A stretch of 64,000 nt of DNA, from contig JAGMUV010000022.1 in NCBI GenBank assembly GCA_020744425.1, positions 496,001 through 560,000 on the forward strand, given 5' to 3'. Under the pieces are notes generated by a model. That model did not search any database. It was not told the origin of the DNA and saw only the letters and a program-made list of their open reading frames with translations. This document shows, in pieces, positions 34,863 to 44,785 of the stretch. Each line of letters starts with the position of its first letter. The first letter of the stretch is position 1. The translations under genes were made by a program, and so were the position numbers. Origin of the DNA: Dactylonectria macrodidyma (lineage: Eukaryota > Ascomycota > Sordariomycetes > Hypocreales > Nectriaceae).

Positions 34863-36600
34863 TCATGGTGAAATGGCAACAGGCTCGGGCTCGATCTCGT
34901 GCGCGATCTCGCTACCCGTGTCTCTCTCAGCCCAGGCTCCCCAAAGGCCTTCCTTCGCCCACATCCGGATATCATCTCCCAGCCCTGGGCCCTGCTCAAC
35001 CTTGATCGCATCCTTAGTAGCAAGCACCAGGCACTCAAAGAACATTCTGGTTGCCTCGGCCTTAGTGCTCCGATGCTCGGGAAGCAGGTCTCGGAAGACA
35101 ACGGAGGTGCTCGCTCGCTTGCCAGGGCTGGTCGCAGCCTCGGGACCGAATTGATCTCGCAAAATGTGGACGGCATGCTCGGTGTCTATCGAGATAGGGG
35201 GCCGTTCGGCGGGGGGAACGAGAGGGGCAATGATCTCCTCAAAGGCGGGAATTTCAAGCATCGTTTCCTCACCGGCCATGCTCTCCTCGCCGAGAGCTTC
35301 AGTTTCAAGGCCGAATTCTGGCTCCTCACCAAATTCTAGGCGAGGCGACTTAGAAACGCCGTATTCGGGTTCAACTTCAGCGACTCTGATAGGGCGCTTC
35401 CGCTTCAGCTCTCTCGGTTCTTGAACAGCATCCAGAGAGAGCATTCCTCGCAGTTCGGGCGCCCACGCGGAGCTTCGTCCTTCCAGCATAATAGAGGAAA
35501 CGAAACCGCCGGTTTTTTGCATCTCTATCAAGGCGACCGAGAAAGGGTCCCGGGAGATGAATGTCGTAGGTTTAGTAATGTTGTCGCGGTTGGCTTGCTG
35601 CTCCTGAATTTGGTTGCTGGATAGAGTAATCTCCTCATCAGGGACCAGAATCTTCCGTTTCTTGGTGCGTTGCTCGGGCCGTCGCATAAGAGCGCGTTGT
35701 TCTTCAATCTCCTGGAGCTCAGCTCGGCGGAGCGAGGTATACTCAGCCTCAACCTCCTGAGCAAGTGCTTCGTCGATCTCGGAGAGCGGGGATTCGGTGA
35801 TTCGAGCGCGACTGACGTCAGCCGGGTGGAACTCGAATTCCTCACCTCCTATTGGAATCTCCCTAAAGCCTAGTTCGAGGGCCGGCTCGCCCTCAGCGCC
35901 CTCTTTCTCGGGTGGCATTGATTCTAGCTCGCTAACCATTTCCTCCTCAATCGGGCGAGGAGCTGGCGCTTCTCGACCAAGTTCAATACCAAAATCAAGC
36001 TCAAGGTCAAGACCCTCCATAGGCTCCGACACTTCCTCATACAGGCCAGCGTAATGGCTAGGACTAAATTCTTCTGGTAAGTAAATGTCACGTAGGCTGA
36101 CGCGACGCTTGGGGTCGATTGGGCCTGTTTCTATCTCCTCTATCGGGGACAGAAGCCAGTTCACTTCAGGAGGAGGGGGTAGTTCGAAGTCGTCGTAAGG
36201 TGGCACCTTATAGGGAAGCGTGAGTACTTCGCGGTCAGGAAGTTCTAGGCTGATGGGAATATCATGGTCTATGCTTGGTCGGAAGGCCTAGGCATCTCAG
36301 TATATTTTGTGAGACGGGAGAGAGCGTGTTATATACCATCTTCATCATTATCCAAGTATCGTCACAATCATCGACCAAGTAACGCGTCTTGCGCTAGTAG
36401 ATTCGAACAGCACCAAGTAGTAGCTGACTGCTTAGTCGCAGCGCCATAGGCGCCTGGCTGGGCGTGATAATGACCGCTATACTATCAGTGATATTCGATT
36501 GCAGAACATGTTTCTTGGAGAGCTTGCGCTGAAGGTTGGCTGAAAGCCAGATGTGGGCGAGCGGCCCACTCTTCTGGAGCAGAGTCTCGGAGTAGAACAT
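34863..36600 (-). CDS. Rad21/Scc1 cohesin subunit homolog with an in-frame TAG
   Basis: Two exons (36337-36600 and 34863-36287, intron 36288-36336) give 563 codons with a single internal stop at codon 69 (TAG at 36394-36396). The N-terminus MFYSETLLQKSGPLAHIWLS is the Rad21/Rec8 N-terminal domain that binds SMC3. The C-terminus (FRDLLPEHRST, MFFECLVLATKDAIKVEQ) is the winged helix that binds SMC1. Between them lie acidic and basic linker segments. The stop falls in the highly conserved IYSRKTRYL motif, here IY-stop-RKTRYLVDD. Everything after it remains open for about 490 codons. It may be a recently inactivated copy, a sequencing error, or a gene with readthrough. Kleisins close the cohesin ring during chromosome segregation. 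Confidence 0.82.
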
Positions 36601-38204
36601 GGTGCCCTATCGCGCGACGGCGTGATGCATAGGACACAATCGATGCGAGAAACGGCGGTTGAAGCGGCAGACTGGGAAGCCGAGAGCGAAATGTGACGAT
36701 GGGTTCGAGAGCAAGTCGCGTGGGTGAACACAAGTCCCTGGGAGCGTGTTCGAGCTTTGCGCGGGCAAGAAAGCCTAGTGATGAGGTTTTGGTACGCGCT
36801 TGAGCGGCAGCACGAGGCACAAAGCCAAAGAAAGTGAGCGAAAGAGATATTCTTGCAATGAATATCGAGACCGAAGGCGACGGTAGGCAAAAGATGAGAT
36901 ATGAACGGGGCCTGGGCCTTGGAGATGGGTGCGCGAGGGAGATACTCTGGAAGACTTTGTGTTTTTGCCCTAGCGTCACTGCTATCACTAGGGGTGACAT
37001 TCATTTGGTTGGGTTGAAGGCAGCTGGCGTTAAAACGCTGGCTGGAAAGTGTGGCGTGCTGCATAAGCCCCTAGCGTTGCGCACCGAGCCCACAACATCC
37101 TCAGCTTGCCTGACATTGCTATCACTTTGCCAGCGGGTTGAATTGGGAGGAGTGTGGCACGCGCATGTTATGTACGTTATTCCTATTCGTTTCTTTTATT
37201 TTTGCCGCCCTGTTTTCTTTTACTCTTTCCCTCCCTTCCTCTCTTCCTTTTCTACAAGGGCATATCTATTTATATGTGCATTACTTTGCCTAATCTCTGT
37301 CTATGGTCGTCTCCTCCCTCCCCCCATATTTCTACACGCCTCGACTTTTCATCCTTATTTGTTCGTAATTCTTGGGGTTGGGGTTAGTGTGTACTTGTGG
37401 TTGGGGTTGGATTAAGGTTTGCTAGCTTAACGGTGCGCGCTACCTTTAGCCCAAGTTGCTTGACTGAAATCTTAGGGTCAATCGCTCATTGTGCTCGCGT
37501 CGTGTTCGCGTCGCGTTCGCATTGTGTTAGTTTCGCGGCTTTCTATTCAATTTCCCAGGCGCGGTTGAGGGAATAGAAGCCAGAGTTACCTGCTGTGACC
37601 AGTGTCACATCCAACAGGCTACAGGGACTCAGAGCGAGGACCTGACGCAATCAAGAACATACCGGTACACACACCCAATTTGACGCCTCACAGAATAAGG
37701 GCTCGTGACACCGTTAGATGAATAGAGTGAGATCGAGCGGCGTACAACACGTCAAGACAAGGCGCTCAGTTTCTGCTGCCCGGGGCTAAGGACCCCTACG
37801 CATTTTCGTCCTCGCTGAGCCCCTGAGAATAGCGTATATACACCGTATTCATATGCTTGTGCGCTGGAGGGATGAATCTTGCCGTTTACTGGTGATTGTT
37901 AGGCTCTTTTATATATATCCAGCCGGAGTTAACGATCCGCTGCTATCAGATTTCGGATGTTAGGACTAGTGTCTAGAGTTGGTATTACAGTCGTCACCTG
38001 GCGTCAGCTACCTAAAAGCGAAGGCAGAAGAACTGTCTCTAATTATTCTCATTCATTGACGTAGTGGTGATCTAATTAACCTTTGTGCATCCTTTATGCT
38101 GAAGTAGCTAGAAGTGTAAGATATGTCAGAGGTGCAAGCTGCAGAAAGAAGTCTGTCACGCTTATCTGCTGCTGAGACTGCGGCCCAGTCTCAAAGGCAG
38201 CGCT
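36601..38204. other. Upstream region of the Rad21-like gene and LINE-derived flank; no intact gene
   Basis: Open frames on both strands between 36,485 and 37,415 have no domain and look compositional. The pyrimidine-rich block near 37,190-37,370 is non-coding. From about 38,100 to 38,204 the sequence should be the other side of the LINE split by the hAT at 38205. It carries the AGCGCT repeat at 38199-38204, but no clear coding continuation. Confidence 0.4.
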
Positions 38205-41200
38205 CATCATAAATCAATCAAATCAACTTTGGGGTAAAAGTTGATTTGTTTGATGGGCTTCCGATCCAAAGTTGATTTGTTTGATTTGATTGGCCCCTCT
38301 CAATCAACTGTATGGACGACCTATATACCTAGTATGTGAAGGTATTTCGCCCACCCCAAGTCTCAATTACCTACCCAACTGCCTAGCTTTACCCCGCCGT
38401 GTCGGACCCAGTTCCTCAGGCAATGAACTCGCTCCAGCGTATCCGCGCCCATTGAGAGCCTTTGAGATGTTAGCGTCAGCTTGGCCAGGCTGAACTGTCT
38501 CTCGCAGTCAGTCGCCATCGCCGGAATGGCAAAGACGTCCAAGGCAAAGCTGCTTAATATCGGGAATGAAGGCTTGTGGTCTCTCCACCATTGGATCGGC
38601 TCCTGCGTATCTTGTGGCTCGAGACGGAGGTACTTATCCAGCTCGCTGACACTGCCGCCCGTTGCAAATATCTTTCTCGTTCTGCTGTTGATCCATTGGG
38701 TGTAGTGGTCATCCTCCTTACCCATTTTCATTGATAAAGGAGCGGACTTGGACTGTTCCTTGTCCTTCTGCTGGCTAGTATGATACCACCGCGCGAAGTA
38801 GTCCTTTATGCCTGCCTTCGCATCGCGAACCCAGGCCAATTGCTCCTCAGTGACCCAAGTAGCCTCCAACCAGCTGATGCCGAATCTCGGATGAAGGATG
38901 ACTGCTGCCGCGAACAAGGGAGACTCTCCGAGCTTGCTGTAATACTCATCCAGCTTCTTCCAGCCGTTGTTGATAGATGCCCGGATATATGCTCGGTGGT
39001 CTGCTCGTAATGAGCTCTTCTGGGAGACCTCATACGCCAGTGACTTATCAAGCGCCGCATATTCAGTCTGAGAGCGCTCTGGCAACGCAGACACCGTGAA
39101 TCTTGACATTTGGCTTCGCTGTTGAGATACATAAACCTCATCGTCATCGAAGCGAGCAGGGCGACGACGGGCACGGGTCGGTCGGGTTTTGGACTCCGTC
39201 AGGGGCGTAGACGCTATTCCAATCGGCTCAAGGTCATCTAGATTCGTCACCCTTATTGTCTCGGCTGTAACCTCATTGTAGAAGCCCTTCCAGTCCTCAA
39301 AATGCTCGAGCAGGTATTCCATCCCTACCAAAACTTCCCAGAGGCGCCCGTGGCCGTCGCCTTTACCCCAGCCTTGGGTTCGCATCGTCTGAAGGTATAG
39401 AGGCGTAAGAATCTCGTTAACCTCGCCGAGAACGCGCCAATCCTCGTTGGATAAGATGTCATCAGCAGGGATGCGTTTTGCTTCGTCTTGCTCGCCTTCG
39501 AGTGCAAAGATGAAGGCCCTGATGTCAGTCTGCTTCCGCAGAGCCCTCTCAATCATCATATAAGTAGAATTCCACCGCGTTTCATTGTTCAAGACGACCT
39601 CAAGCTCGGCAGTTGATTCCTCGCAAAGACGGTATCCTTCGTACTCCTGCTCGTGAGCAATGCGCTTGAAATATTCGCTGCGCTGAGGTGACGATCGGAT
39701 GAACTTGACAATATTGTGGAGCTTCCCAATTGGACCCTTTGAACGCCAATGGCGAAGATCTTGCTCCGGAAGACCTCTCATGCCGTTAATATCTGACTCT
39801 AGCTCGAAAGAGTCGGCGTCTTTGCCGAAAAGAAACGCACGGGCAACAAGGTTAAGAACATGGCCGTAGCAACGCATCCGACGGGCCTTAATATCAGCAG
39901 GCCTAATCGAAGGGTCAAGCAGCCTGTAGAAGTAGTGCAGACACGTATCATTCGTGGCCAGGTTGTCAGAAATGACAGTCCCAATCTGTCCTCGAATCTC
40001 CCACAGTTGAACGACGTCGAACAGTGTATTAGCAAGGTTCTCACCACTATGAGTACCTAACTGACGACGTAGAGCGAGCAACCTGGACTGTTGGTACCCG
40101 AGTTTGTCTATGAAGTGTGCAAAAACAGCCATTATCGCAAGGCGGTTCGGTGATGTCCAGAGATCAAAGCTGATGTGAATTTTCGTTAGGGCACTGCCTA
40201 GCTCCGCTTTGATGATATCCCTCTTAGAGTCAAAGATCCTCTGTAGCTCTCTAGAAATAGAACTGCTACTCCAAGGAATCTGGAGCGCTAATTCATGGTC
40301 GAACCGATAAAAGAGCTCCTTTAGAAACCTATGCTCAAATATTGTAAATGGCACGTCACTGTCAATGACAAACCCAACACTTAGTTCTTGTACAGCTTTG
40401 ACCTTTGCCCTTGGTATCATGCTCTGGTCAAGCCGCGGTCGTTTGGCGGTTGTATGAGAGTGGAGATCGATCGCGCTATCGTCGCTGGGGCTTGACTGGC
40501 TCGCTGGGGTGATCCGGTGAGCTCTGCGCAAGTCAGTAGATGGATACAGTATGTCAGTGTAGGGGATGAATACATACTTCCGAAGATGATCTGCTGCAGA
40601 GGATGTAGCTTGTACTGAGAAAAATTCCGGTCGACCCTTCGTGTCACATCGACTGCAGCACCACACATGACCGATTGGCTGCTCCTGGTGATTCAATTCG
40701 ACGAAGAACATGCCATGCGATCTGATCCAGCTTTTTCTGCCTTTTGCACCCTTCCGAGCTAGTGAAGCTTCTTGGACGAAGCGACGGTTTTTCCAGACGA
40801 CCTTCGGTAGATCCTCAATAGTCGGGTTAGCAGGCAGCTCTCCGACGGCAGCCTCCTCGAGCTGCTGGGCCACAGTCCTTGGTTGTGATAGTCGCGAGAA
40901 CGCAGAAGGAAAGAGTGGGGTGGGGCAAGGCGTTGAAATCTCCGGCAGAAGACTCGCCGGTGAAGAGAGCGCTGGCGAGTCCGGCATCTTGTTGCTGGTG
41001 TTATGTGGTGTTGATGGCGAAGTTGACGCGTCGCGGTAGGATGCAGAGCGTGTCAGCCGGTCCAGGGTTTGGTGTGGGTTAGCTAGCGATAGTGGGTACC
41101 AATCAGGCTACGACTTTATATGGGAGCAAGAAGTGTCACCTATCTGTGGCCATCTTGTACAGGGTAGGACCGGCGCAGGGCAGACCATGTTAATCCTTTT

Positions 41201-41347
41201 GGACAGTTCGGATGTAGTATAGCACATATCAACTTTATCAAATCATGTCAACTTGCAAATCGCTGGAATTGATTTGATTGAAGCGAGGAATCGGCTGGGT
41301 TGATTGATTTGATTGGGGTGATTGATTGATTGAGTTGATTTATGATG
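38205..41347 (-). mobile_element. Intact hAT transposon inserted in a LINE ORF1
   Basis: 3,143 bp. The ends CATCATAAATCAA (38205) and TTGATTTATGATG (41347) are inverted repeats, and TCAATCAA/TTGATTTG motifs are dense inside both ends. AGCGCT flanks both sides (38199-38204 and 41348-41353). That is 6 bp rather than the usual 8, and because it is palindromic it could also be read as part of a longer inverted repeat. The insertion cuts the 3' end of the LINE ORF1 read from 42308. The internal gene is uninterrupted, so the element may be active. Confidence 0.82.
38363..40987 (-). CDS. hAT transposase, apparently intact
   Basis: Uninterrupted minus-strand frame of 874 codons, or 856 residues if the probable 54-bp intron at 40524-40577 (GTATGT..CTGAC..GCAG, in frame) is removed. 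The N-terminal region has a BED-like zinc-binding part (VWCCSRC ... HLRK). The RNase-H core shows ISFDLWTSPNRLAIMAVF, a SDNLATND segment, CYGHVLNLVARAFLF and LNNETRWNSTYMMIERAL. The C-terminus is the hAT dimerisation domain (FPILSSFALDVFAIPAMATD, CERQFSLAKLTL). Length and order match fungal hAT transposases of the Restless/Tfo1 kind. There are no stops or frameshifts, unlike the other two hAT copies here. Predicted to bind and cut the ends of its own element. Confidence 0.9.
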   Translation of the reverse strand: MPDSPALSSPASLLPEISTPCPTPLFPSAFSRLSQPRTVAQQLEEAAVGELPANPTIEDLPKVVWKNRRFVQEASLARKGAKGRKSWIRSHGMFFVELNHQEQPIGHVWCCSRCDTKGRPEFFSVQATSSAADHLRKYVFIPYTDILYPSTDLRRAHRITPASQSSPSDDSAIDLHSHTTAKRPRLDQSMIPRAKVKAVQELSVGFVIDSDVPFTIFEHRFLKELFYRFDHELALQIPWSSSSISRELQRIFDSKRDIIKAELGSALTKIHISFDLWTSPNRLAIMAVFAHFIDKLGYQQSRLLALRRQLGTHSGENLANTLFDVVQLWEIRGQIGTVISDNLATNDTCLHYFYRLLDPSIRPADIKARRMRCYGHVLNLVARAFLFGKDADSFELESDINGMRGLPEQDLRHWRSKGPIGKLHNIVKFIRSSPQRSEYFKRIAHEQEYEGYRLCEESTAELEVVLNNETRWNSTYMMIERALRKQTDIRAFIFALEGEQDEAKRIPADDILSNEDWRVLGEVNEILTPLYLQTMRTQGWGKGDGHGRLWEVLVGMEYLLEHFEDWKGFYNEVTAETIRVTNLDDLEPIGIASTPLTESKTRPTRARRRPARFDDDEVYVSQQRSQMSRFTVSALPERSQTEYAALDKSLAYEVSQKSSLRADHRAYIRASINNGWKKLDEYYSKLGESPLFAAAVILHPRFGISWLEATWVTEEQLAWVRDAKAGIKDYFARWYHTSQQKDKEQSKSAPLSMKMGKEDDHYTQWINSRTRKIFATGGSVSELDKYLRLEPQDTQEPIQWWRDHKPSFPILSSFALDVFAIPAMATDCERQFSLAKLTLTSQRLSMGADTLERVHCLRNWVRHGGVKLGSWVGN

Positions 41348-42308
41348 AGCGCTGCTTGACAGGGCATTCACGGGACGCGTGTTCTTGAGCGCGGTAGCCG
41401 CATCTCGTCGTTGCCTTGCACTGGGTTCCTATGTGGCCATATCCTTGACGGCCGAAGCATTGCCTCAGTCGGCACGACCTGTTGTACAGCTCGCACTGAA
41501 AGACCTCCCCTTGCCGGATCGGGCCCTCGTCGATGATCTTGTTGGCGTCTTGGGGTCTTGTAAACTCAATGATGATCGAGGAAGCAGCCTTTGCAGCAGA
41601 TTTCCTCGTGAGCCAGCCTATGTATTTTATCTCGGCGCTCGGGATGAACGGTCTGTTTTCCTGGAGAATGCTGTCTCTGGTGTCCTCAAGTTGGCTCACA
41701 TCCATCGAGCTGGTACGGATGCCGTATACAAGAACTCCGTATGTTGGAATGCGCACGGCTGCTCCATTGCCGAGCCGGTGCTCCCAGTCCTCGGCGAACT
41801 GTCGGAGTACCTCCATGTCAGAGGCCGTAGCCGCCTTGATGCTAAGGTCACCGCTATTGAGTTGGTTAGTTGACACCGTCTTGATGTTCTCTATATGCTC
41901 GTTTCCGCTTTGTTCTATAGCACGGTCTATGTGTGCTTTCAGGCTACGGGGGTTCATCGCCCGTAGGCTGGCTTTGGTGAGTGGGTTCCGAATGTTCACG
42001 GTGATCTCACGGAGCACTTGCGCAGGTGGTGCCTTGTTTCGGTTCAGTGGATTATGCATGCTTGTAGGTAGCCCATTACCAGCTGCTACAGATGCGTAGG
42101 TCCGTGGCAAGCTCGGTCGGTTGCGCTGGTCTGCGTTCTTGATCTCTCTCACCATTGTCATGACTGTTCTGCCGATATCGATCGATTCTCTAACTGCCGC
42201 CTTCGTCTCGTTCTGTATTTCGTGGCCCTCGCGTATTCCTTCTAATACCTGCTGGCCCGTGTTCGCTGCCTGTTTGAGTTCCGTCTTGATGTCGTTGAGA
42301 GCTTGCAT
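41340..42308 (-). pseudogene. LINE (Tad-like) ORF1/Gag, truncated by the hAT insertion
   Basis: Minus-strand frame of 322 codons from an ATG at 42308. The N-terminal half has helical, coiled-coil-like sequence (DIKTELKQAANTGQQVLEGI), then TYASVAAGNG and a nucleic-acid-binding middle. The C-terminus carries degenerate CCHC knuckles (CELYNRSCRLRQCFGRQGYG, then RECPVKQR), as in ORF1 of fungal non-LTR retrotransposons. The frame now ends inside the terminal repeat of the hAT at 41347, which supplies the stop. No reverse-transcriptase ORF2 is present in the window. It is a 5' fragment of a LINE. Confidence 0.82.
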
Positions 42309-42360
42309 CGCAGTGCTGCTGTAAGATCAGATTAACAATCAGATAGTTATTAAAGGGGAT

Positions 42361-42432
42361 GACAAGGGTTTTTGGGACCAACCTCAGGACGAGGGTGGTA
42401 GGCGGCTTGCCCCACAATACCAACGGGTAGAG
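42361..42432 (-). repeat. Dispersed repeat with GC-rich stem-loop, copy 2 (LINE 5' region)
   Basis: About 70 bp shared with 22694-22763, including the ACCAACCTC ... GAGG(G/T)TGGT hairpin. Located 53 bp upstream of the LINE ORF1 start, so probably part of the 5' UTR or internal promoter of that LINE. Confidence 0.55.
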
Positions 42433-42780
42433 TTATCCTCAAACTGGGTATGGATACTAGTCTAGTTTAAGTTAAATGTCATTCTCGAACCTTAAGGAGC
42501 TACAAACCCCTAACATAAAGTCAGTATCTGTTGCACAAGATGAGGGATGCATTACACCGAATGATACGCGAATATGCTCTTAGTATCTTGCTATATGGGG
42601 CTCTAGAGTATGTCTTTACCTGGCTTAGCTCTAAGGACGTTTCGTTGTAGTCCTGCTTTTAGGAATTGGTGATGCAGATACGCTCTAAGCGAAGAAATCT
42701 GAGTTTCCGAACTGCTATCTTGAACCCGCTATCTGAATATCCATAGGCCGTTTAAAGTTTCCTTTCCAGCTGTGAAGCCA

Positions 42781-42915
42781 CTGGCAACTCAAAGAATACC
42801 AAGGAAGATGATGTGGAACCACGTGGGGGCTTCGGACGGCAGAGTCGGCTGTTCTTGGGCCGGGAGAATCCACGTGGATCCACGTCATCTTCCTTGGTAT
42901 TCTTTGACTTGCCAG
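42781..42915. repeat. Foldback element: 45-bp inverted arms
   Basis: The arms at 42781-42825 and 42871-42915 are inverted copies with about four mismatches, centred on AAAGAATACCAAGGAAGATG and CACGTG. They enclose a 45-bp loop. There is no coding capacity. It could be a small hairpin MITE or a strong transcript hairpin. Confidence 0.7.
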
Positions 42916-43686
42916 CTGATTCAGCCACATTCGAGGTTTCCTAGATGACGTGAATGTTTCGTACTGTCACGTACTGTCACGTGACGGAGCTCAGGAAGAG
43001 GCGCAAAGTATGGATGGCGGAGAGAAAGGTCCGGCGGGGCAGGGAGGTAAGGGGGGAGTACTTGAATCGGAAGAGTTGGTGGCGATCGATTCGTCGGGGA
43101 GGCGGAGAGTCGGGGAGTCGGACAGAGATGCGAGGCTCAACTCGTTGCGAGGGGTGAGCTTCAAGTATTTGTAGGAGAAGCGAGCGGCTCCACCTGTTAT
43201 AGGGCGGGCTTGGAGGGGTAAAGCTTCCGGTGGTAACGTACCGGGTATGACGTAATGCTGCGTTTTGTTGGACCCTGAAGTCCTCCCAAGCTCCGACGAT
43301 CATTCAGCTCCGGGGCCAATTGTTGGCCAGGTTCTTCATTCAATTGAGCAGCAGGATGGAGTGAATCAACCATGATTTTCTTACCTGACATTATTTGCTT
43401 CGTCTTGCGTGTCCCACCAAGCCCACCTTGTACATAAAGGCGCTGCACTCGCTGACGCCTAATTTCCAGAACCCGGACCTTTCTGCTCGTCCTACCCTCT
43501 TCACCTTTCAAATATTGACTTCTCTAATTGTTTACTGCCCTCATCTTTGGCTCTGCAATTGTTACCTATTGAACTCATACTATTATTGACCTTGACTACA
43601 AATACAATCTATTCGACTCAGTGTTGACGCCCTCCCAATTCATTTCGACTCCCACCTAGGTAGTTTCGACATCAGCTTACAGACCG
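42916..43686. other. Upstream region of the 43.7-kb gene
   Basis: No supported gene. The + strand becomes C/T-rich from about 43,390 to 43,680, consistent with promoter and leader. A TGACGTAA site (CRE/bZIP-like) lies near 43,248. Confidence 0.4.
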
Positions 43687-44785
43687 ATGATGGACCCAAC
43701 CTTGGATTTGGACAGCCCTCCACAAAAGGTATTTCAAAGCCCTCCTTTGTTCAGCCACTCGGCTTTGCACCACAACGATAACTAACGCGAGTCCACAGAC
43801 GATACGATCGCATGAACAAAACCAGGAACGCGCCTTCATCGCCGCCTCGAGGCGAGGCGACCGCAGCATCGAGGCCCGCCTCCAATCAGCGCGTCGAGCC
43901 AGCGAGGTTCATAAACTGCGAACTGGCAAGGCCCTCTGCGTATCGAGGGACATTGTCTTGAAAGAAGAGATGTACGAGGAGATAGATGATGGGTTCCCGC
44001 GCTCCTACCAACTCCGAGGACCGCAGCAGCGGCGGTCGTCAGTCAATACAGACTCACAGGTGGGCGAAGATCTAAAGAGCCCGGTGGCCATGGCTGAGCT
44101 GGTGTCAGGTCATGACCAGCAATCGCATGAGAACGAGGTGAATCGTGAATTTGCCCAGTTCTTTCCCGAGGTCGATCAGATCCTCTCTCGACGATGGTCG
44201 ACCCAGAGCATCTTGATGGCCTCGCCGCCGCAACGTGATGCATATTCTCCGAGAAGGGCGTTTAATTCCGCGGCTCAAGACATCAGCTACACCCAAAGCC
44301 CCGTCCTTGGCACCGAGGGCCGCTCGCTTTCCAACTCGTCGCTGCCTGAGCTGAGGATGGACGTCGAGCTGACGCCGCCATCGCTGGCTACCGAATTCGG
44401 ATCTTACCCAGCGACGCCTCGATTGCAAACGGCCGCGGTTTTCGGACAGGCAATGCCAGTCGATTCATTCCCTGATTGCAACGGCAACTGTGGCGAATCT
44501 GCATTCGCCGCCAACCTGCCCCCTGAGGCAAACCTGCTGCTAGCTGACGGCGAAGTGGTTAATCCCGCCTTATATGACCAGCAGTGGACGTATGGCACAG
44601 CACCATCTGATCTCTACGGTGTCGACATGGACCTGGACAAGGGTGCGTTCGGCGAATTCTACGAAGACGGCGTGAATGTGATGAGCTGGGACCCAGCCTC
44701 TCAGCCAAGGACAGCCACAGATGATTACTCCTGGGACATGTTCAAAAATGTAAACGTGTTCGAAAATGAGCATACATTGGAATAA
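43687..44785 (+). CDS. Hypothetical protein with basic N-terminus and acidic C-terminus
   Basis: Two exons (43687-43728 and 43799-44785, intron 70 bp with a CTAAC branch site) give 342 residues starting MMDPTLDLDSPPQ. The second exon begins with a basic helical segment (FIAASRRGDRSIEARLQSAR, RASEVHKLRTGKALCVSRD). The rest is Ser/Pro-rich with hydrophobic and acidic patches (DLYGVDMDLDKGAFGEFYED, DYSWDMFKNVNVF) reminiscent of activation regions. No zinc finger, bZIP or catalytic motif is seen. It may be a nuclear or regulatory protein, but that is only from composition. The frame is intact. Confidence 0.65.

Noticed and set aside
34873..35424. Several plus-strand open frames of 80-146 codons
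   Set aside because: They lie antisense to the Rad21-like gene, whose N- and C-terminal domains are clear; the antisense frames have no domains.
36485..37064. Overlapping minus-strand frames of 171 and 195 codons
   Set aside because: They overlap the first Rad21 exon in other frames and have no recognisable motifs; low-complexity composition explains them.
37604..37712. Possible mini-LTR from TGTCAC to GTGACA
   Set aside because: The inverted termini are only 6 bp and the flanking 5-mers do not match; there is no second copy in the window.
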